Shown here piece by piece: positions 8,557 to 17,001 of a stretch of 64,000 nt of DNA. The stretch is from the NCBI RefSeq assembly GCF_001592755.1, contig NZ_LUKF01000003.1, positions 185,127 to 249,126 of the forward strand, in the 5' to 3' direction. The translations under genes and the position numbers were made by a program. Within the stretch, counting starts at the first letter, position 1; every line of letters starts with the position of its first letter. This DNA comes from Bdellovibrio bacteriovorus. Lineage in GTDB: Bacteria > Bdellovibrionota > Bdellovibrionia > Bdellovibrionales > Bdellovibrionaceae. The notes beneath the pieces are model-generated. The model was not told the origin of the DNA. It did no database searches and worked only from the letters and a program-made list of their open reading frames with translations.

Positions 8557-9198
8557 TTAGTATTCGCACTGGAGAGCCGTTTGATCGGCTCCCGCTAAGT
8601 TCACGCGATCGTCACCACTCGCTAAATACGTTGCCATCACGGAACCCGCGCCATCTTTGTGCTTCAGGCCCAAAACGTGTCCCATTTCGTGCAAAACAAG
8701 CGCTTCGATATTGACTGGAGCTGAGCCCTGACGATCTGCTTTTGCAGCTCTAGTCAGAGTTTGACCGTTCCAGTAAAATCCGAAATCAGCGGCATTTAGA
8801 CGGATATCTGCTTCTTTAATTTGATCCCCGATCCAATAAACACTTGTGCGACCTTGTTCGGAAGCGCGGTTGTCCTCCCAAGAAGACATTAAATAGATCA
8901 CGTTAACGCTGTCCTTGTGAGGATTGATCGGACCCGTGTAACGAGTGCTTGTGATGATATTAAAGAGTTTGCGACCTGCGGTTTTTTCCCAAGTATCAGC
9001 CGCTTTTAAGATTGCTGGAATCATAGAGTCAGGAACTTGCGCGTGGATATACATCGTCACGGGAACATCGCTTTTCCAAGAGATGCGTTCGCCATACACG
9101 TTTTGCACGAAACCGCAGTCTTCTTGAGACTTCGGCGCACAGGCTTGAATCGATATAACTGTAATAAGGACCAACGCGGTCCCAAGCCACTTCAACAT
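8557..9198 (-). CDS. matrixin-type zinc metalloprotease lipoprotein
   Basis: 213 aa from the ATG at 9198 (GGAGG eight bases upstream). Lipobox IQAC gives lipidated Cys20. The zinc site HEMGHVLGLKH is at residues 170-180 (HExxHxxGxxH, Glu171 catalytic) and the Met-turn is SVM at 186-188, which places it with metzincins of the M10/matrixin type. The upstream ~150 residues form the N-terminal half of the catalytic domain; there is no obvious propeptide with a Cys switch. Expected to be anchored in the envelope and to cut proteins outside the cytoplasm, possibly during prey attack. Confidence 0.85.
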   Translation of the reverse strand: MLKWLGTALVLITVISIQACAPKSQEDCGFVQNVYGERISWKSDVPVTMYIHAQVPDSMIPAILKAADTWEKTAGRKLFNIITSTRYTGPINPHKDSVNVIYLMSSWEDNRASEQGRTSVYWIGDQIKEADIRLNAADFGFYWNGQTLTRAAKADRQGSAPVNIEALVLHEMGHVLGLKHKDGAGSVMATYLASGDDRVNLAGADQTALQCEY

Positions 9199-9665
9199 GA
9201 GAGCGACCTCCACGAAAGGTTTCTATTACAAGGATGGGACCACAATGCTTCCACGCTTTGCCGGCATCTAAGTCACTAGAATGACAAGGCTTTGCCTTCT
9301 CTATTCAAACCTGCTGCATTTTTAGGCGTCGTTTAAATCGCAGTGTCTCGTTCCTGGACAAGGGCCAAAAATCCCCCTAAGTCTTTGGATTCTTTGAGCT
9401 TTGGTCATGTAAAGAAAGCTGACACCCCTTCGCCGCAAAGTGTGGTGCAAAAGGGCTCCGAAACACTTGGTCCGGCGATTGCTCTATAGGAAAGACAAGT
9501 CTCAAAATGAGACTCTTCGGGCTCTCACCCATTCGGGAAATCCTGGCGGCCCTCACATCTTATCTCCACATCCTACCTTCCCTGGTAGGGAGTTAAAAAC
9601 TCCCCCTGCCAGTCCGCGCGCGGATGTGTTAAAACCTAAGCCATCAAAGAGAAAGGCTTCTGGTA
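9199..9665. other. 467-base gap holding the icd leader
   Basis: No convincing gene. An open frame at 9440-9673 is Pro/Arg-rich, lacks a ribosome site and runs into icd, so it is rejected. The gap carries a GTCTC/GAGAC hairpin near 9500 and a three-helix structure at 9567-9628, described separately. Both flanking genes point away from it, so promoters for both must be here. Confidence 0.6.
9567..9628 (+). promoter_or_regulatory. possible structured RNA leader upstream of icd
   Basis: Outer stem CACATCC (9567-9573) pairs with GGATGTG (9622-9628). Inside are two hairpins: CTACC/GGTAG (9573-9588) and GGGAGTT/AACTCCC (9588-9604) with a three-base loop, giving a three-way junction 38 bases before the icd start. 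It matches no riboswitch class I can name. Confidence 0.35.
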
Positions 9666-10664
9666 ATGACTAAACTCACAGTGATTCCTGGTGATGGTAT
9701 TGGTCCTGAGATCATGACTCAGGTGATCCGCGTTCTTAAACACGTTAGAGCTCCTTTTGAATATGAAGAACATCAAGCCGGCGAAGTGGCTTTGCACACT
9801 TTGGGCGAACTTCTTCCACAAAACACTGTGGATTCAATCAATGCAAATAAACTGGCGATCAAAGGTCCAACGACAACTCCCGTCGGTGGCGGTCACAAAT
9901 CTATCAATGTGACGATGAGACAAAAATTCGATCTTTACGCGAACGTCCGCCCGGTTCGCTCTTTGCCTGGTGTGAACTGTGTTTGTAACGACGTGGATTT
10001 GACGATCGTTCGTGAAAACACGGAAGACTTGTATGCCGGTATCGAGCGCATGGTCGATGAAGACACTGCAGAAAGTATTAAGCGCATCACTCGCAAAGGT
10101 TCTGAGCGTATTGCGCGTTACGCTTATGATCTTGCTCAACGCACAGGTCGCAATCGCATGGCCATCGTTCATAAAGCGAACATCATGAAAATGTCCGACG
10201 GTCTTTTCTTGAAAGTGGCTCAAGAAGTCGGTTGGCAATATCCAGAGATCACAACCAAAGATGTGATCGTCGATAATGCTTGTATGCAACTTGTGACGAA
10301 GCCTCAACAGTTTGACGTGATCGTGACTGAAAATCTTTACGGAGATATCTTAAGTGATCTTTGTGCGGGCCTTGTCGGCGGATTAGGTGTTGTTCCAGGC
10401 GCGAACATTGGTGAAAAAGCCGCGATCTTCGAAGCGGTTCATGGATCAGCACCGGATATCGCGGGACAAAACAAAGCCAATCCAACGGCTTTGCTTCAGT
10501 CCGCAGTCATGATGCTTCAGCATGTTCATGAAAATGCAAAAGCCGATGCCATTATGAAAGCTCTCGTTGCAGCATTATCTGATGTGAACGCGCGCACGGG
10601 CGATCTTGGTGGTAAAGGAACAACCGTTTCCTTCACCGACGCTATTATTCAAAAGCTAGGATAA
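9666..10664 (+). CDS. icd: isocitrate dehydrogenase, NAD-type
   Basis: 332 aa, the compact size of NAD-dependent isocitrate/isopropylmalate dehydrogenases. Visible motifs: IPGDGIGPEI at the N-terminus, IKGPTTTPVGGG substrate loop, RENTEDLYAG, the HKANIMK region with the catalytic Lys, VDNACMQLV, and NLYGDILSDL with the metal-binding Asp, then EAVHGSAPDIAG. The Ser/Asn pattern of the substrate loop fits isocitrate rather than 3-isopropylmalate. It catalyses the oxidative decarboxylation of isocitrate to 2-oxoglutarate in the TCA cycle. The gene is followed after four bases by the CofE-like gene. Ribosome site AAAGG before ATG. The cofactor preference is inferred from size and family. Confidence 0.88.
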   Translation: MTKLTVIPGDGIGPEIMTQVIRVLKHVRAPFEYEEHQAGEVALHTLGELLPQNTVDSINANKLAIKGPTTTPVGGGHKSINVTMRQKFDLYANVRPVRSLPGVNCVCNDVDLTIVRENTEDLYAGIERMVDEDTAESIKRITRKGSERIARYAYDLAQRTGRNRMAIVHKANIMKMSDGLFLKVAQEVGWQYPEITTKDVIVDNACMQLVTKPQQFDVIVTENLYGDILSDLCAGLVGGLGVVPGANIGEKAAIFEAVHGSAPDIAGQNKANPTALLQSAVMMLQHVHENAKADAIMKALVAALSDVNARTGDLGGKGTTVSFTDAIIQKLG

Positions 10665-10668
10665 GACT

Positions 10669-11394
10669 GTGACTAAAACGATGATGATCACCCCGATTCA
10701 AACTGACGTCTTTCATCAAGGCGATGACTTAGTGGAGTTCATCATCCGTTCCGTCGATCCTCTGTTATGGAAAGAAAAAACAATTCTGGCGATCACTTCC
10801 AAGATCGTCAGCATTGCCGAAAATCGCTTTGAGTCTCTGGATAACATCGATAAGAAATCTTTGATTCGTCGTGAAGCGGATCACTACCTGGGAGAAATCG
10901 GTCACGGCGTCAGTTTGACGATCAAGCACGGTCTTATGTTACCTGCCGCCGGTATTGACGAATCCAATTCTGAAAATGGCGACTACATCCTTTATCCCTT
11001 AGACCCCTCTGCTTCCGCTGAGAAAATTCGTTCTGCACTTTGTGCACGCTTAGGTCTTAAAGACTTAGGAGTTCTTTTAACAGACTCTCGAACTGGACCT
11101 TTACGCTTGGGGGTCACCGGAGTGACTTTGTCGCTGGCTGGTTTTCAACCTCTTCGCAATATGATCGGGCAAGAAGACATCTTTGGTCGTCCTTTGAAGA
11201 TGACAAAGATCAATGTGGCCGACAGCCTGGCTGCGGCCGCCGTTTTGATGATGGGCGAAGCCAATGAGCGCTGTCCGTTAGCTCTTCTTTCTGGCGCAAA
11301 TGTCGAATTCACGGAACATCCACGTCGCGAAGACTGGGAAGTGCCCATGAACGACGACATGTATCTTCCCTTGTACCAGCATCTTCTTAAGTAA
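10669..11394 (+). CDS. CofE-like (F420-0:glutamate ligase family) protein
   Basis: 241 aa starting with GTG. Motifs of the F420-0:gamma-glutamyl ligase family are all present: ITSKIVSIAE, GIDESN, YILYPLDPSASA, DSRTGPLRLGVTGV, FGRPLKMTKINVADSLAAAAVLMMGE and LALLSGA. CofE adds glutamate to F420-0 with GTP, but no other F420 gene is in view and related bacterial homologues are commonly labelled putative folate-metabolism glutamate ligases. It is translationally close to icd (four-base gap), so it may act on a compound tied to 2-oxoglutarate/glutamate supply; that link is inference. Confidence 0.8.
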   Translation: MTKTMMITPIQTDVFHQGDDLVEFIIRSVDPLLWKEKTILAITSKIVSIAENRFESLDNIDKKSLIRREADHYLGEIGHGVSLTIKHGLMLPAAGIDESNSENGDYILYPLDPSASAEKIRSALCARLGLKDLGVLLTDSRTGPLRLGVTGVTLSLAGFQPLRNMIGQEDIFGRPLKMTKINVADSLAAAAVLMMGEANERCPLALLSGANVEFTEHPRREDWEVPMNDDMYLPLYQHLLK

Positions 11395-11460
11395 TTTCCA
11401 GCCCTAAAGCCAGCAAGCCAGTGTTTGCAGTCTAAGATGTTTAAACTTAGACTTGTCTAT

Positions 11461-11931
11461 ATGAAATCATCTTTGTTGCCGCTGCTTGCTTTCACTCTTT
11501 TTATTTCAGCCTGTTCTACAAATCAGAAAAGTCGTTTGGCGACGACGGGAATTGGTATCGGCGTTGGTGCGGTGATCGGTGCAGCGACGGCTCCCGAAGA
11601 TGAACGCCCCGAACTGCATGCGATGTATTGGGGTGGAATTCTTGGCGTCGTGACCGCCGTGGCTGCAAATTATTACTTCAATGATGAAAAAGACATAGAA
11701 GTCATGCGCTTAGAAAATGAGAAAATGAAAGCGCAGTTGGACTTTTTCCAAAATGGCCCCGCGACCTTATTAAAAGACACGAAAGGACCCGCGGATAAAA
11801 AGTACTTCCAAAGTGGCAAAGCCCGCATCAAGCTTTACAAAATCGATCAGTGGGTGGATGAAGGCCCGAATAAAAAATATCATCGTGATCAGATGATTGA
11901 AATACTGCCTTTGGAAAAAAGCGAACAATGA
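11461..11931 (+). CDS. lipoprotein with glycine-rich membrane segment
   Basis: 156 aa from the ATG at 11461. Lipobox ISAC puts the lipid on Cys18. Residues ~28-65 contain a Gly-rich hydrophobic stretch (TTGIGIGVGAVIGAA and YWGGILGVVTAVAA) like a glycine zipper, followed by a short coiled coil and a basic C-terminus. Its stop overlaps the start of the next gene (ATGA), so the two are translated together. An envelope structural role is likely; the name is unknown. Confidence 0.65.
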   Translation: MKSSLLPLLAFTLFISACSTNQKSRLATTGIGIGVGAVIGAATAPEDERPELHAMYWGGILGVVTAVAANYYFNDEKDIEVMRLENEKMKAQLDFFQNGPATLLKDTKGPADKKYFQSGKARIKLYKIDQWVDEGPNKKYHRDQMIEILPLEKSEQ

Positions 11932-12851
11932 AAGTAAAAATCCTTTCGGCGTTACTTCTAATAACTTTTCTGTGGGCGTCCTTCGTCAGCTACAAATATT
12001 GGCAAATCAAAAATAATCCGCGCGTCGTCGCGATCACCATGGATGCCGCGAAAGGTGTTTTACAAAACACGCAAGTCGGCGAAATGGAAAAGCTCACTTT
12101 CTTGCGCCAGTTTTTAGATCGCTACTATAACTACGATTCAAACAACTTCTGGCAGTCACAGACCTCTTTGGCTTCACTGATGGTGGGACCTTTAGCAGAC
12201 ACCCGTGTGCGCGAAGTCAGTCGCCTGCGCGAAAAGATCCAGCAGAAAAATCTGTCGCACTTAAGTCGTCTTGTCTCTTTGCAAAGACTGAAGGACGGAA
12301 GATATAAGGCTACGACTCATTTGCAGATCACAGAGGCGGCTGCCAAAAATGATGAAGCAACGAAAAGCCAGCTCTATATAACGACGATCCTAAAGTTGCA
12401 AAGCGCAGAACGAACTTTGGAAAACCCTTGGGGGCTTCTGGTTTCAGATATGAAAATCGAAAACTCGGCGACTCAGAACTCCGCCCTACCCGCCGTGATT
12501 CAAGTTTCTAAAGGCAATCCGACCGTTTTACTGTTTCCTTGCGCGATTGAAAATATTGATAATTCTTTCGAGAAAAATCTGAATATGAAAATCACGACCC
12601 TTAATGTCAGCGAGCTGCAACTGACTCCGCAGGAAGGACTGCCTGAACAGGCGACCTTCAGTGCTACTTGCCGTGACGAAGAATACAAATTTGAACTTCG
12701 CGTAAGCAGTGACCTTCAAGATCTTTACGTTTCTATTCCCAAAGAGATGGGTGTTATCAGAAAGAAAGATTCTGGTGCGGCGAAACCCCGCAAAAAAGAC
12801 GTTTACGATAAAACCATTGAAAATGTTTTGGGAATCCAATTAGAAAATTAA
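11928..12851 (+). CDS. membrane-anchored protein, weak resemblance to TraE/VirB8
   Basis: 307 aa. One N-terminal membrane helix (~5-23) is followed by an external domain. The order helix, charged linker, then YYNYDSNNFW ... SLMVGPLADTRVREV and a strand-rich core recalls TraE/VirB8-like assembly proteins, and the second half (residues ~170-265) is a separate beta-rich domain with two Cys (PCAIEN, ATCRDEE). ATGA overlap with the preceding lipoprotein shows co-translation. No other transfer genes are nearby, so this may be an envelope complex not involved in conjugation. The resemblance is faint. Confidence 0.5.
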   Translation: MKVKILSALLLITFLWASFVSYKYWQIKNNPRVVAITMDAAKGVLQNTQVGEMEKLTFLRQFLDRYYNYDSNNFWQSQTSLASLMVGPLADTRVREVSRLREKIQQKNLSHLSRLVSLQRLKDGRYKATTHLQITEAAAKNDEATKSQLYITTILKLQSAERTLENPWGLLVSDMKIENSATQNSALPAVIQVSKGNPTVLLFPCAIENIDNSFEKNLNMKITTLNVSELQLTPQEGLPEQATFSATCRDEEYKFELRVSSDLQDLYVSIPKEMGVIRKKDSGAAKPRKKDVYDKTIENVLGIQLEN

Positions 12852-14020
12852 GAGATCTGTGCTTGCGCTTCTGGGTTTTTAGGGAACAGTAAAACCACTT
12901 GCGTTCCCACCCCAAGTCTTGAGCGCAATTGCAGTTCGCCACCGATGGACTCTAAAGTTTTTTTAGCGTCGTAAAGACCTAAGCCATGACCATTTTCTTT
13001 TCCGTGCGTAAAGCCTTCTTGCATCAGCTTCGGAAGAACTTCCTCAGGAATACCACTGCCATTATCCATGATTTGCAATAGCCAGTGTTCATCTCGCTCT
13101 AACAAAGTCAGGTTGATCGAGGCTTCCACTGCTGGCAAAGCTTCTAAAGAATTATTTAATAGATTGCTTAGAATGCGTTGAACTTTGATCGCTTCTAAAG
13201 CGACCGGGACCTCGGAACTGCGAATATGTTTATGCAAGGTGAAGGTCACATCTGGATGAGAAAATCGATATTCCTTTAAAAGTGTCTCGGTCACCAAAGA
13301 CAAATCATCCGCTTTGCGTGACTCTGCAGAGAGGGCCTTTTCCTGTTTTTTGCCTTTATTAAGAAGGTCTTCGGCAATGCCGCCGATGCGGGATACGGCA
13401 AGATTTAAAAGCTCTTTCTTTTCAGAGCTCATCTCGTGAGACAGACGGCTTAAGGTTGTTAATGCCATTAAGGGGCCACGAATATCATGGGCGACCTGGC
13501 GTGAGATGCTGGCGATTTCTTTATTCAAAGCCAGCTCTGCCTCAAGCTTTTGTTCATGCAAACGACTTAAAAATTCGCGACGAATCGCAAAGCCCATGAA
13601 GAAGAAACTTAAGAGGATTCCAACCATGAATACGGGGGACAGTAAGGAACGCAAAGCCAAATCCACCGAGCTAAAGCAGACGCGCATGCTTCCCGATGGT
13701 AAAGAGTTGTAAGTGATCGGCACATCTGTGGAAAACGTGCAGGTCAACTGTTCGGGATTTTGAACTTCCGTCGTACCGACCGCCGCGTGAACTTCTTTAA
13801 GCTGCTTTAGAATCTTATTTTGCAGACTTGGATCGCCTTGAAAGATCTTGGCGCGCGCAATGTCGTCTTCCCATATTCCAACATAGCGTTCAACGGATGT
13901 CTTTGCTGAATGGACTTCGTAAGCAAAACTTAAAGCTCCTATTAGCAGGCTCATACCGCAAAAGATCCCCAGCCAAAGCAGGGCGCGGTTTTTAAGAATA
14001 TGGGAAGTGGTTTTGCTCAT
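12848..14020 (-). CDS. sensor histidine kinase
   Basis: 390 aa. Two membrane helices (~15-33 and ~128-148) enclose a ~95-residue external sensor with a Cys pair (LTCTFS, RVCFSS). The kinase core follows: H box QVAHDIRGPL with phosphorylated His178, N box NNSLEA near 290, G1 DNGSGI at 319-324 and G2 GHGLGLY at 344-350. The His is followed by Asp-Ile-Arg-Gly-Pro, a common HisKA variant. No response regulator is adjacent, so it is an orphan kinase. The gene ends four bases inside the convergent 11928-12851 gene. Confidence 0.88.
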   Translation of the reverse strand: MSKTTSHILKNRALLWLGIFCGMSLLIGALSFAYEVHSAKTSVERYVGIWEDDIARAKIFQGDPSLQNKILKQLKEVHAAVGTTEVQNPEQLTCTFSTDVPITYNSLPSGSMRVCFSSVDLALRSLLSPVFMVGILLSFFFMGFAIRREFLSRLHEQKLEAELALNKEIASISRQVAHDIRGPLMALTTLSRLSHEMSSEKKELLNLAVSRIGGIAEDLLNKGKKQEKALSAESRKADDLSLVTETLLKEYRFSHPDVTFTLHKHIRSSEVPVALEAIKVQRILSNLLNNSLEALPAVEASINLTLLERDEHWLLQIMDNGSGIPEEVLPKLMQEGFTHGKENGHGLGLYDAKKTLESIGGELQLRSRLGVGTQVVLLFPKNPEAQAQIS

Positions 14021-14072
14021 ACCTTTAAGAAAAGCAATTTTGAATCCGGTATGGCCTCAACTACAGGGCCTA

Positions 14073-14099
14073 GCAGGTGTCAAAGACTTAGACACCTGC
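14073..14099. repeat. perfect inverted repeat between two genes
   Basis: GCAGGTGTC / GACACCTGC, 9-bp arms with a 9-base spacer, between the histidine kinase start and the stop of the next minus-strand gene. Neither strand has a T run after it, so it is not a standard terminator; it could be a protein site or a rho-independent structure of another kind. Confidence 0.5.
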
Positions 14100-14115
14100 C
14101 AAGAAGTGACTGACA

Positions 14116-14676
14116 CTAGTTACAGGGAATTTCTACCCACTCAATCAGCTGGCTGTCTTGTTCGGCAAAACAGCCTCCAGCCGTTGTGACTCCCGCATCA
14201 AGGCAGCTAAAGCGATCGTGAATATACCCTTGCTCGGTTTTACCTTCCACTTGCGAACCCGCTCCTAACTTATCATCCGTAAAGACGGCATTGCCATTGG
14301 AAGCACTGATCAGATAGTTCACTTCCGTCACGATATTCCATGCTTCTCGCCCGTAGCACTCAGTGCCGTCGGCTTGAATCACGTGCATACGTTCACACTT
14401 CTCAGACACTTTTTTTATATTTGTTGTGGGCAGAGCTAAAAGAAAATTTTCCGGCGGAGTGTCTTTCGCATAACCGGGTTTTATCGCCACGTCACCACGA
14501 TAGTGATGCTTCTTTCCGTTGCGCTCGTAGTAGATATTAATAATACCATCCAAGCCTGCCGCCATCGCATCCATGATCACCGTGCCCGACTGATTTTTAC
14601 AAACATAGCTTGAGCTTCCAGCAGAAGCCGAAACAGAAGCCACCAACAAAGCTGCTAATAAAAAATATTTTTCCAT
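14116..14676 (-). CDS. secreted Cys-containing protein of unknown function
   Basis: 186 aa with a clear signal peptide (MEKYF, hydrophobic core, SASA cleavage near residue 19). The mature part has six or more Cys (YVCKNQ, SEKCERM, TECYGRE, FSCLDAG, GGCFAE, IPCN), which suggests disulfides in the periplasm or outside. No catalytic motif seen. It starts from ATG with a purine-rich AGGAG-like leader (GGAGACTTCT on the coding strand). Confidence 0.7.
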   Translation of the reverse strand: MEKYFLLAALLVASVSASAGSSSYVCKNQSGTVIMDAMAAGLDGIINIYYERNGKKHHYRGDVAIKPGYAKDTPPENFLLALPTTNIKKVSEKCERMHVIQADGTECYGREAWNIVTEVNYLISASNGNAVFTDDKLGAGSQVEGKTEQGYIHDRFSCLDAGVTTAGGCFAEQDSQLIEWVEIPCN

Positions 14677-14802
14677 AGAAGTCTCCTAGGGATGTGGTAG
14701 CACAGCCCTTGAAGATTTCTGAGTTAGGAATTTGCAACTAAGAATTTGTGATTGGAAATCTGCGGACAAGAGTGCGAACGCTGGCTACGCTCGCACTTAT
14801 AA

Positions 14803-15702
14803 TTAGTGCATGGACTCTTTGTGAATTCTATTTTTGATATCTTGAATTTCAGGAACAGAGACCTTGTACGGCTTGCCACAGATCTGACATGTGACATCGG
14901 CTTCTTCATTTTTGTTGATCATGTCTTGAAGCTCTTCTTCACCCAAAGTTTCAAGAGCGCGCACGACGCGATCTTTTGTGCAGGGGCAGAAATATTCCAA
15001 AGACTTGTCATGCTCCAATTCTTCAAAAGGAATTCCATCCATGAATGGAGCCACCAATTGTTCTGGCGTCGCGCCTTCCATCAACATTTTAGAAATGTTA
15101 GGCTTTTTGTCTTCGTAGTTCTGCTGAATTCTTTCGACCACAGAGTCTTCCACGCCCGGCATGACTTCAATCAAAACACCGCCCGCCGCTTGCACTTTAC
15201 CAAAAGTATCTAAGTACACACCTAAGGAAACCAAAGAACGGATCTGATGCGATTGATGCAAGTAGTGCGCAATGTCTTGCCCGATTTCGCCGCTGACTAA
15301 TTCCACCGTTCCGTGGAAAGGTTGCTTTTGAAAAGGCTGATGACGAGCCACACTCAATGTGCCGTTACCAATGGCCTCTTTCAGACTCAAGCCATTGTCA
15401 TAGCTTGGGGGTTGATACTGTGGATTCGGAGTGTAGCCACGCACATGACCATCATAAGACGCTTCAGCATAGACGCTTTGCAAAGCTCCGTTCCCACGGA
15501 AAAGAAGCCCTACCATTTGGCCGTCCTTCAACTGTGACGCCATCAAAATGGCGCCGACCATGCTGCGGCCCACCGCTACTGTTGCCAATGGATACGTGTG
15601 CTGGAGGTCTTGCATATGCTTCACAACTTCAGTCGCGTTCACTGCGGCAATACGCACAGTTAAATCTTTAGAAACAAAACGATGAACACGCTCTTTACTC
15701 AT
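14803..15702 (-). CDS. hslO: Hsp33 redox-activated chaperone
   Basis: 299 aa from the ATG at 15702 (GGGAG six bases upstream); an earlier in-frame start would add 17 unneeded residues. The N-terminal chaperone core has RIAAVNATE, GRSMVGAILMASQLKDG and the glycine-rich LLFRGNGAL. The C-terminal zinc switch has YFCPC (CxC) and TCQIC (CxxC), all four ligands of Hsp33. The protein holds unfolding clients when the switch is oxidised, in the cytoplasm. The next gene starts divergently 84 bases upstream. Confidence 0.92.
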   Translation of the reverse strand: MSKERVHRFVSKDLTVRIAAVNATEVVKHMQDLQHTYPLATVAVGRSMVGAILMASQLKDGQMVGLLFRGNGALQSVYAEASYDGHVRGYTPNPQYQPPSYDNGLSLKEAIGNGTLSVARHQPFQKQPFHGTVELVSGEIGQDIAHYLHQSHQIRSLVSLGVYLDTFGKVQAAGGVLIEVMPGVEDSVVERIQQNYEDKKPNISKMLMEGATPEQLVAPFMDGIPFEELEHDKSLEYFCPCTKDRVVRALETLGEEELQDMINKNEEADVTCQICGKPYKVSVPEIQDIKNRIHKESMH

Positions 15703-15786
15703 GACAAACTCCCAGACCTTGTGGAAAACTAAATCGCAACGTAACAGGGCCACCCAATAAATTCAAGTATAAGAGAGCGCACCCCG

Positions 15787-16278
15787 ATGAAGATCTACCT
15801 CTTTAGACATGCACAAAAAGCTATGGATTTTTCAGGCGATCCGGATTTGACAGCAGAGGGTCATGCCCAGGCGTCAAAACTTCTCGACAAGGTGCTCAAA
15901 AAAGAATTGCCGACGCCAACGGAACTTTGGGTGTCCCCTAAAAAGCGCACCCATAGCACCTTCCGCCCTTTGGCTCAGCACTTTGATCTTCCCTTACAAA
16001 ATACAGATGAGCTTTTAGAACAGCAAGGCGATGAAAACCTGTCAGAGTTTCGCTCACGTATTGAAAAACTTTTTGAGCGTTTAGCGGAAAATAAAAAAGC
16101 CGTGGTTTTTCTATGTTCTCACTACGATTTAGTGGTGGAAGCCTTGGGAGTTGTTCCCAGTGACAAGGACTTCTCGGACTCCGAATATTCGCACTGGAGC
16201 CCGTGTCAATATGTCGGCTTTGAAGTGAGAAATGACGGCGTCTTTGAATTTATCGAATTTAAAAAGGTGCATTTATGA
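15787..16278 (+). CDS. SixA-like histidine phosphatase
   Basis: 163 aa. It opens with IYLFRHAQK, the RHG-type motif with phospho-acceptor His8, and has the second His in LCSHYD near residue 116. The TAEGHAQASKL segment and size match SixA-type phosphohistidine phosphatases, which act on His-phosphorylated proteins. The substrate cannot be seen from the sequence; small-molecule phosphatases share the fold. ATGA overlap with the next gene shows co-translation. Confidence 0.75.
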   Translation: MKIYLFRHAQKAMDFSGDPDLTAEGHAQASKLLDKVLKKELPTPTELWVSPKKRTHSTFRPLAQHFDLPLQNTDELLEQQGDENLSEFRSRIEKLFERLAENKKAVVFLCSHYDLVVEALGVVPSDKDFSDSEYSHWSPCQYVGFEVRNDGVFEFIEFKKVHL

Positions 16279-16862
16279 TTCAAAATATTTGGGCTGTCGG
16301 TCGTAATTATGCTGAACACGCAAAAGAATTGGGGAACGAAGTTCCGACGGAGCCTTTGCTATTTCTGAAAGCTGGCAGCTGCGCCACCTTGGCTTCGAAA
16401 GACCTTCATCTGCCTTCTTGGAAAAATGAATTGCACTACGAAACAGAACTCGCTTTGCAGTTTGATGACAACTTGCAAATCGATGCGGCTTGTATCGCTT
16501 TAGATCTTACGGATCGTGAAAAACAAAATCAGTTGAAAGCAAAAGGTCAGCCTTGGACTCTGGCAAAAAGTTTTAAAGGAGCCTGCCCGCTTTCTGAGTT
16601 TTTTCCTGTTTCAGATCTCGAAGAACTGAGAAATCTGGATATTATTCTGAAAGTAAATGGCGAACTTCGCCAACAAGGCAACACCTCCCAAATGATTTTT
16701 GGCTTCGAACAACTGCTGCAGTTCGTGCGGACCCATTTCCCCGTCATGCCCGGGGATTTACTTCTTACAGGGACGCCTCCAGGGGTGGGTGCCTTTAAAA
16801 AAGGCGATCTGCTGGAAGCCGAGATTCCAGGAAAGATAAAACACAGCTGGAAAGTCGTTTAA
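16275..16862 (+). CDS. fumarylacetoacetate hydrolase family protein
   Basis: 195 aa, the short single-domain type (YcgM/FAHD1-like). Motifs: NYAEHAKELG at the N-terminus, ELHYETELAL with the metal-binding Glu pair, and LLLTGTPPGVG near the C-terminus. Enzymes of this family hydrolyse or decarboxylate acylpyruvates and oxaloacetate-like acids with Mg. It starts four bases inside the histidine phosphatase gene. Confidence 0.85.
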   Translation: MIQNIWAVGRNYAEHAKELGNEVPTEPLLFLKAGSCATLASKDLHLPSWKNELHYETELALQFDDNLQIDAACIALDLTDREKQNQLKAKGQPWTLAKSFKGACPLSEFFPVSDLEELRNLDIILKVNGELRQQGNTSQMIFGFEQLLQFVRTHFPVMPGDLLLTGTPPGVGAFKKGDLLEAEIPGKIKHSWKVV

Positions 16863-16942
16863 TTCGCTATAAATCCAAGGCGTTTTCACTCTATGACGCC
16901 TTGGTCCAATTCTATCAAATCTCCCCGACTTTGTTCCTGCAA

Positions 16943-16974
16943 ATTACTTGAGTTTTTACTTACACAGAGGGAAT
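16943..16974 (+). promoter_or_regulatory. possible promoter of putA
   Basis: TTGAGT and GAATAT are separated by 17 bases, about 30-60 bases before the putA start, in an AT-rich stretch. Sigma-70-like spacing; no experimental support. Confidence 0.3.
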
Positions 16975-17001
16975 ATGCGGCCCTCTCATTGAGGTAAAAA
17001 T

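Noticed and set aside
9440..9673. Open frame of 77 codons before icd
   Set aside because: Pro/Arg-rich product, no ribosome site, ends inside icd and spans the leader structure.
9834..10307. 157-codon frame antisense to icd
   Set aside because: Shadow of the highly biased icd coding strand; no initiation signal.
11928..12851. Evidence of a conjugative transfer region
   Set aside because: The TraE/VirB8 likeness is weak and no relaxase, coupling protein, VirB4 or pilin gene is present.
14073..14099. Intrinsic terminator
   Set aside because: Good stem but no T run on either strand after it.
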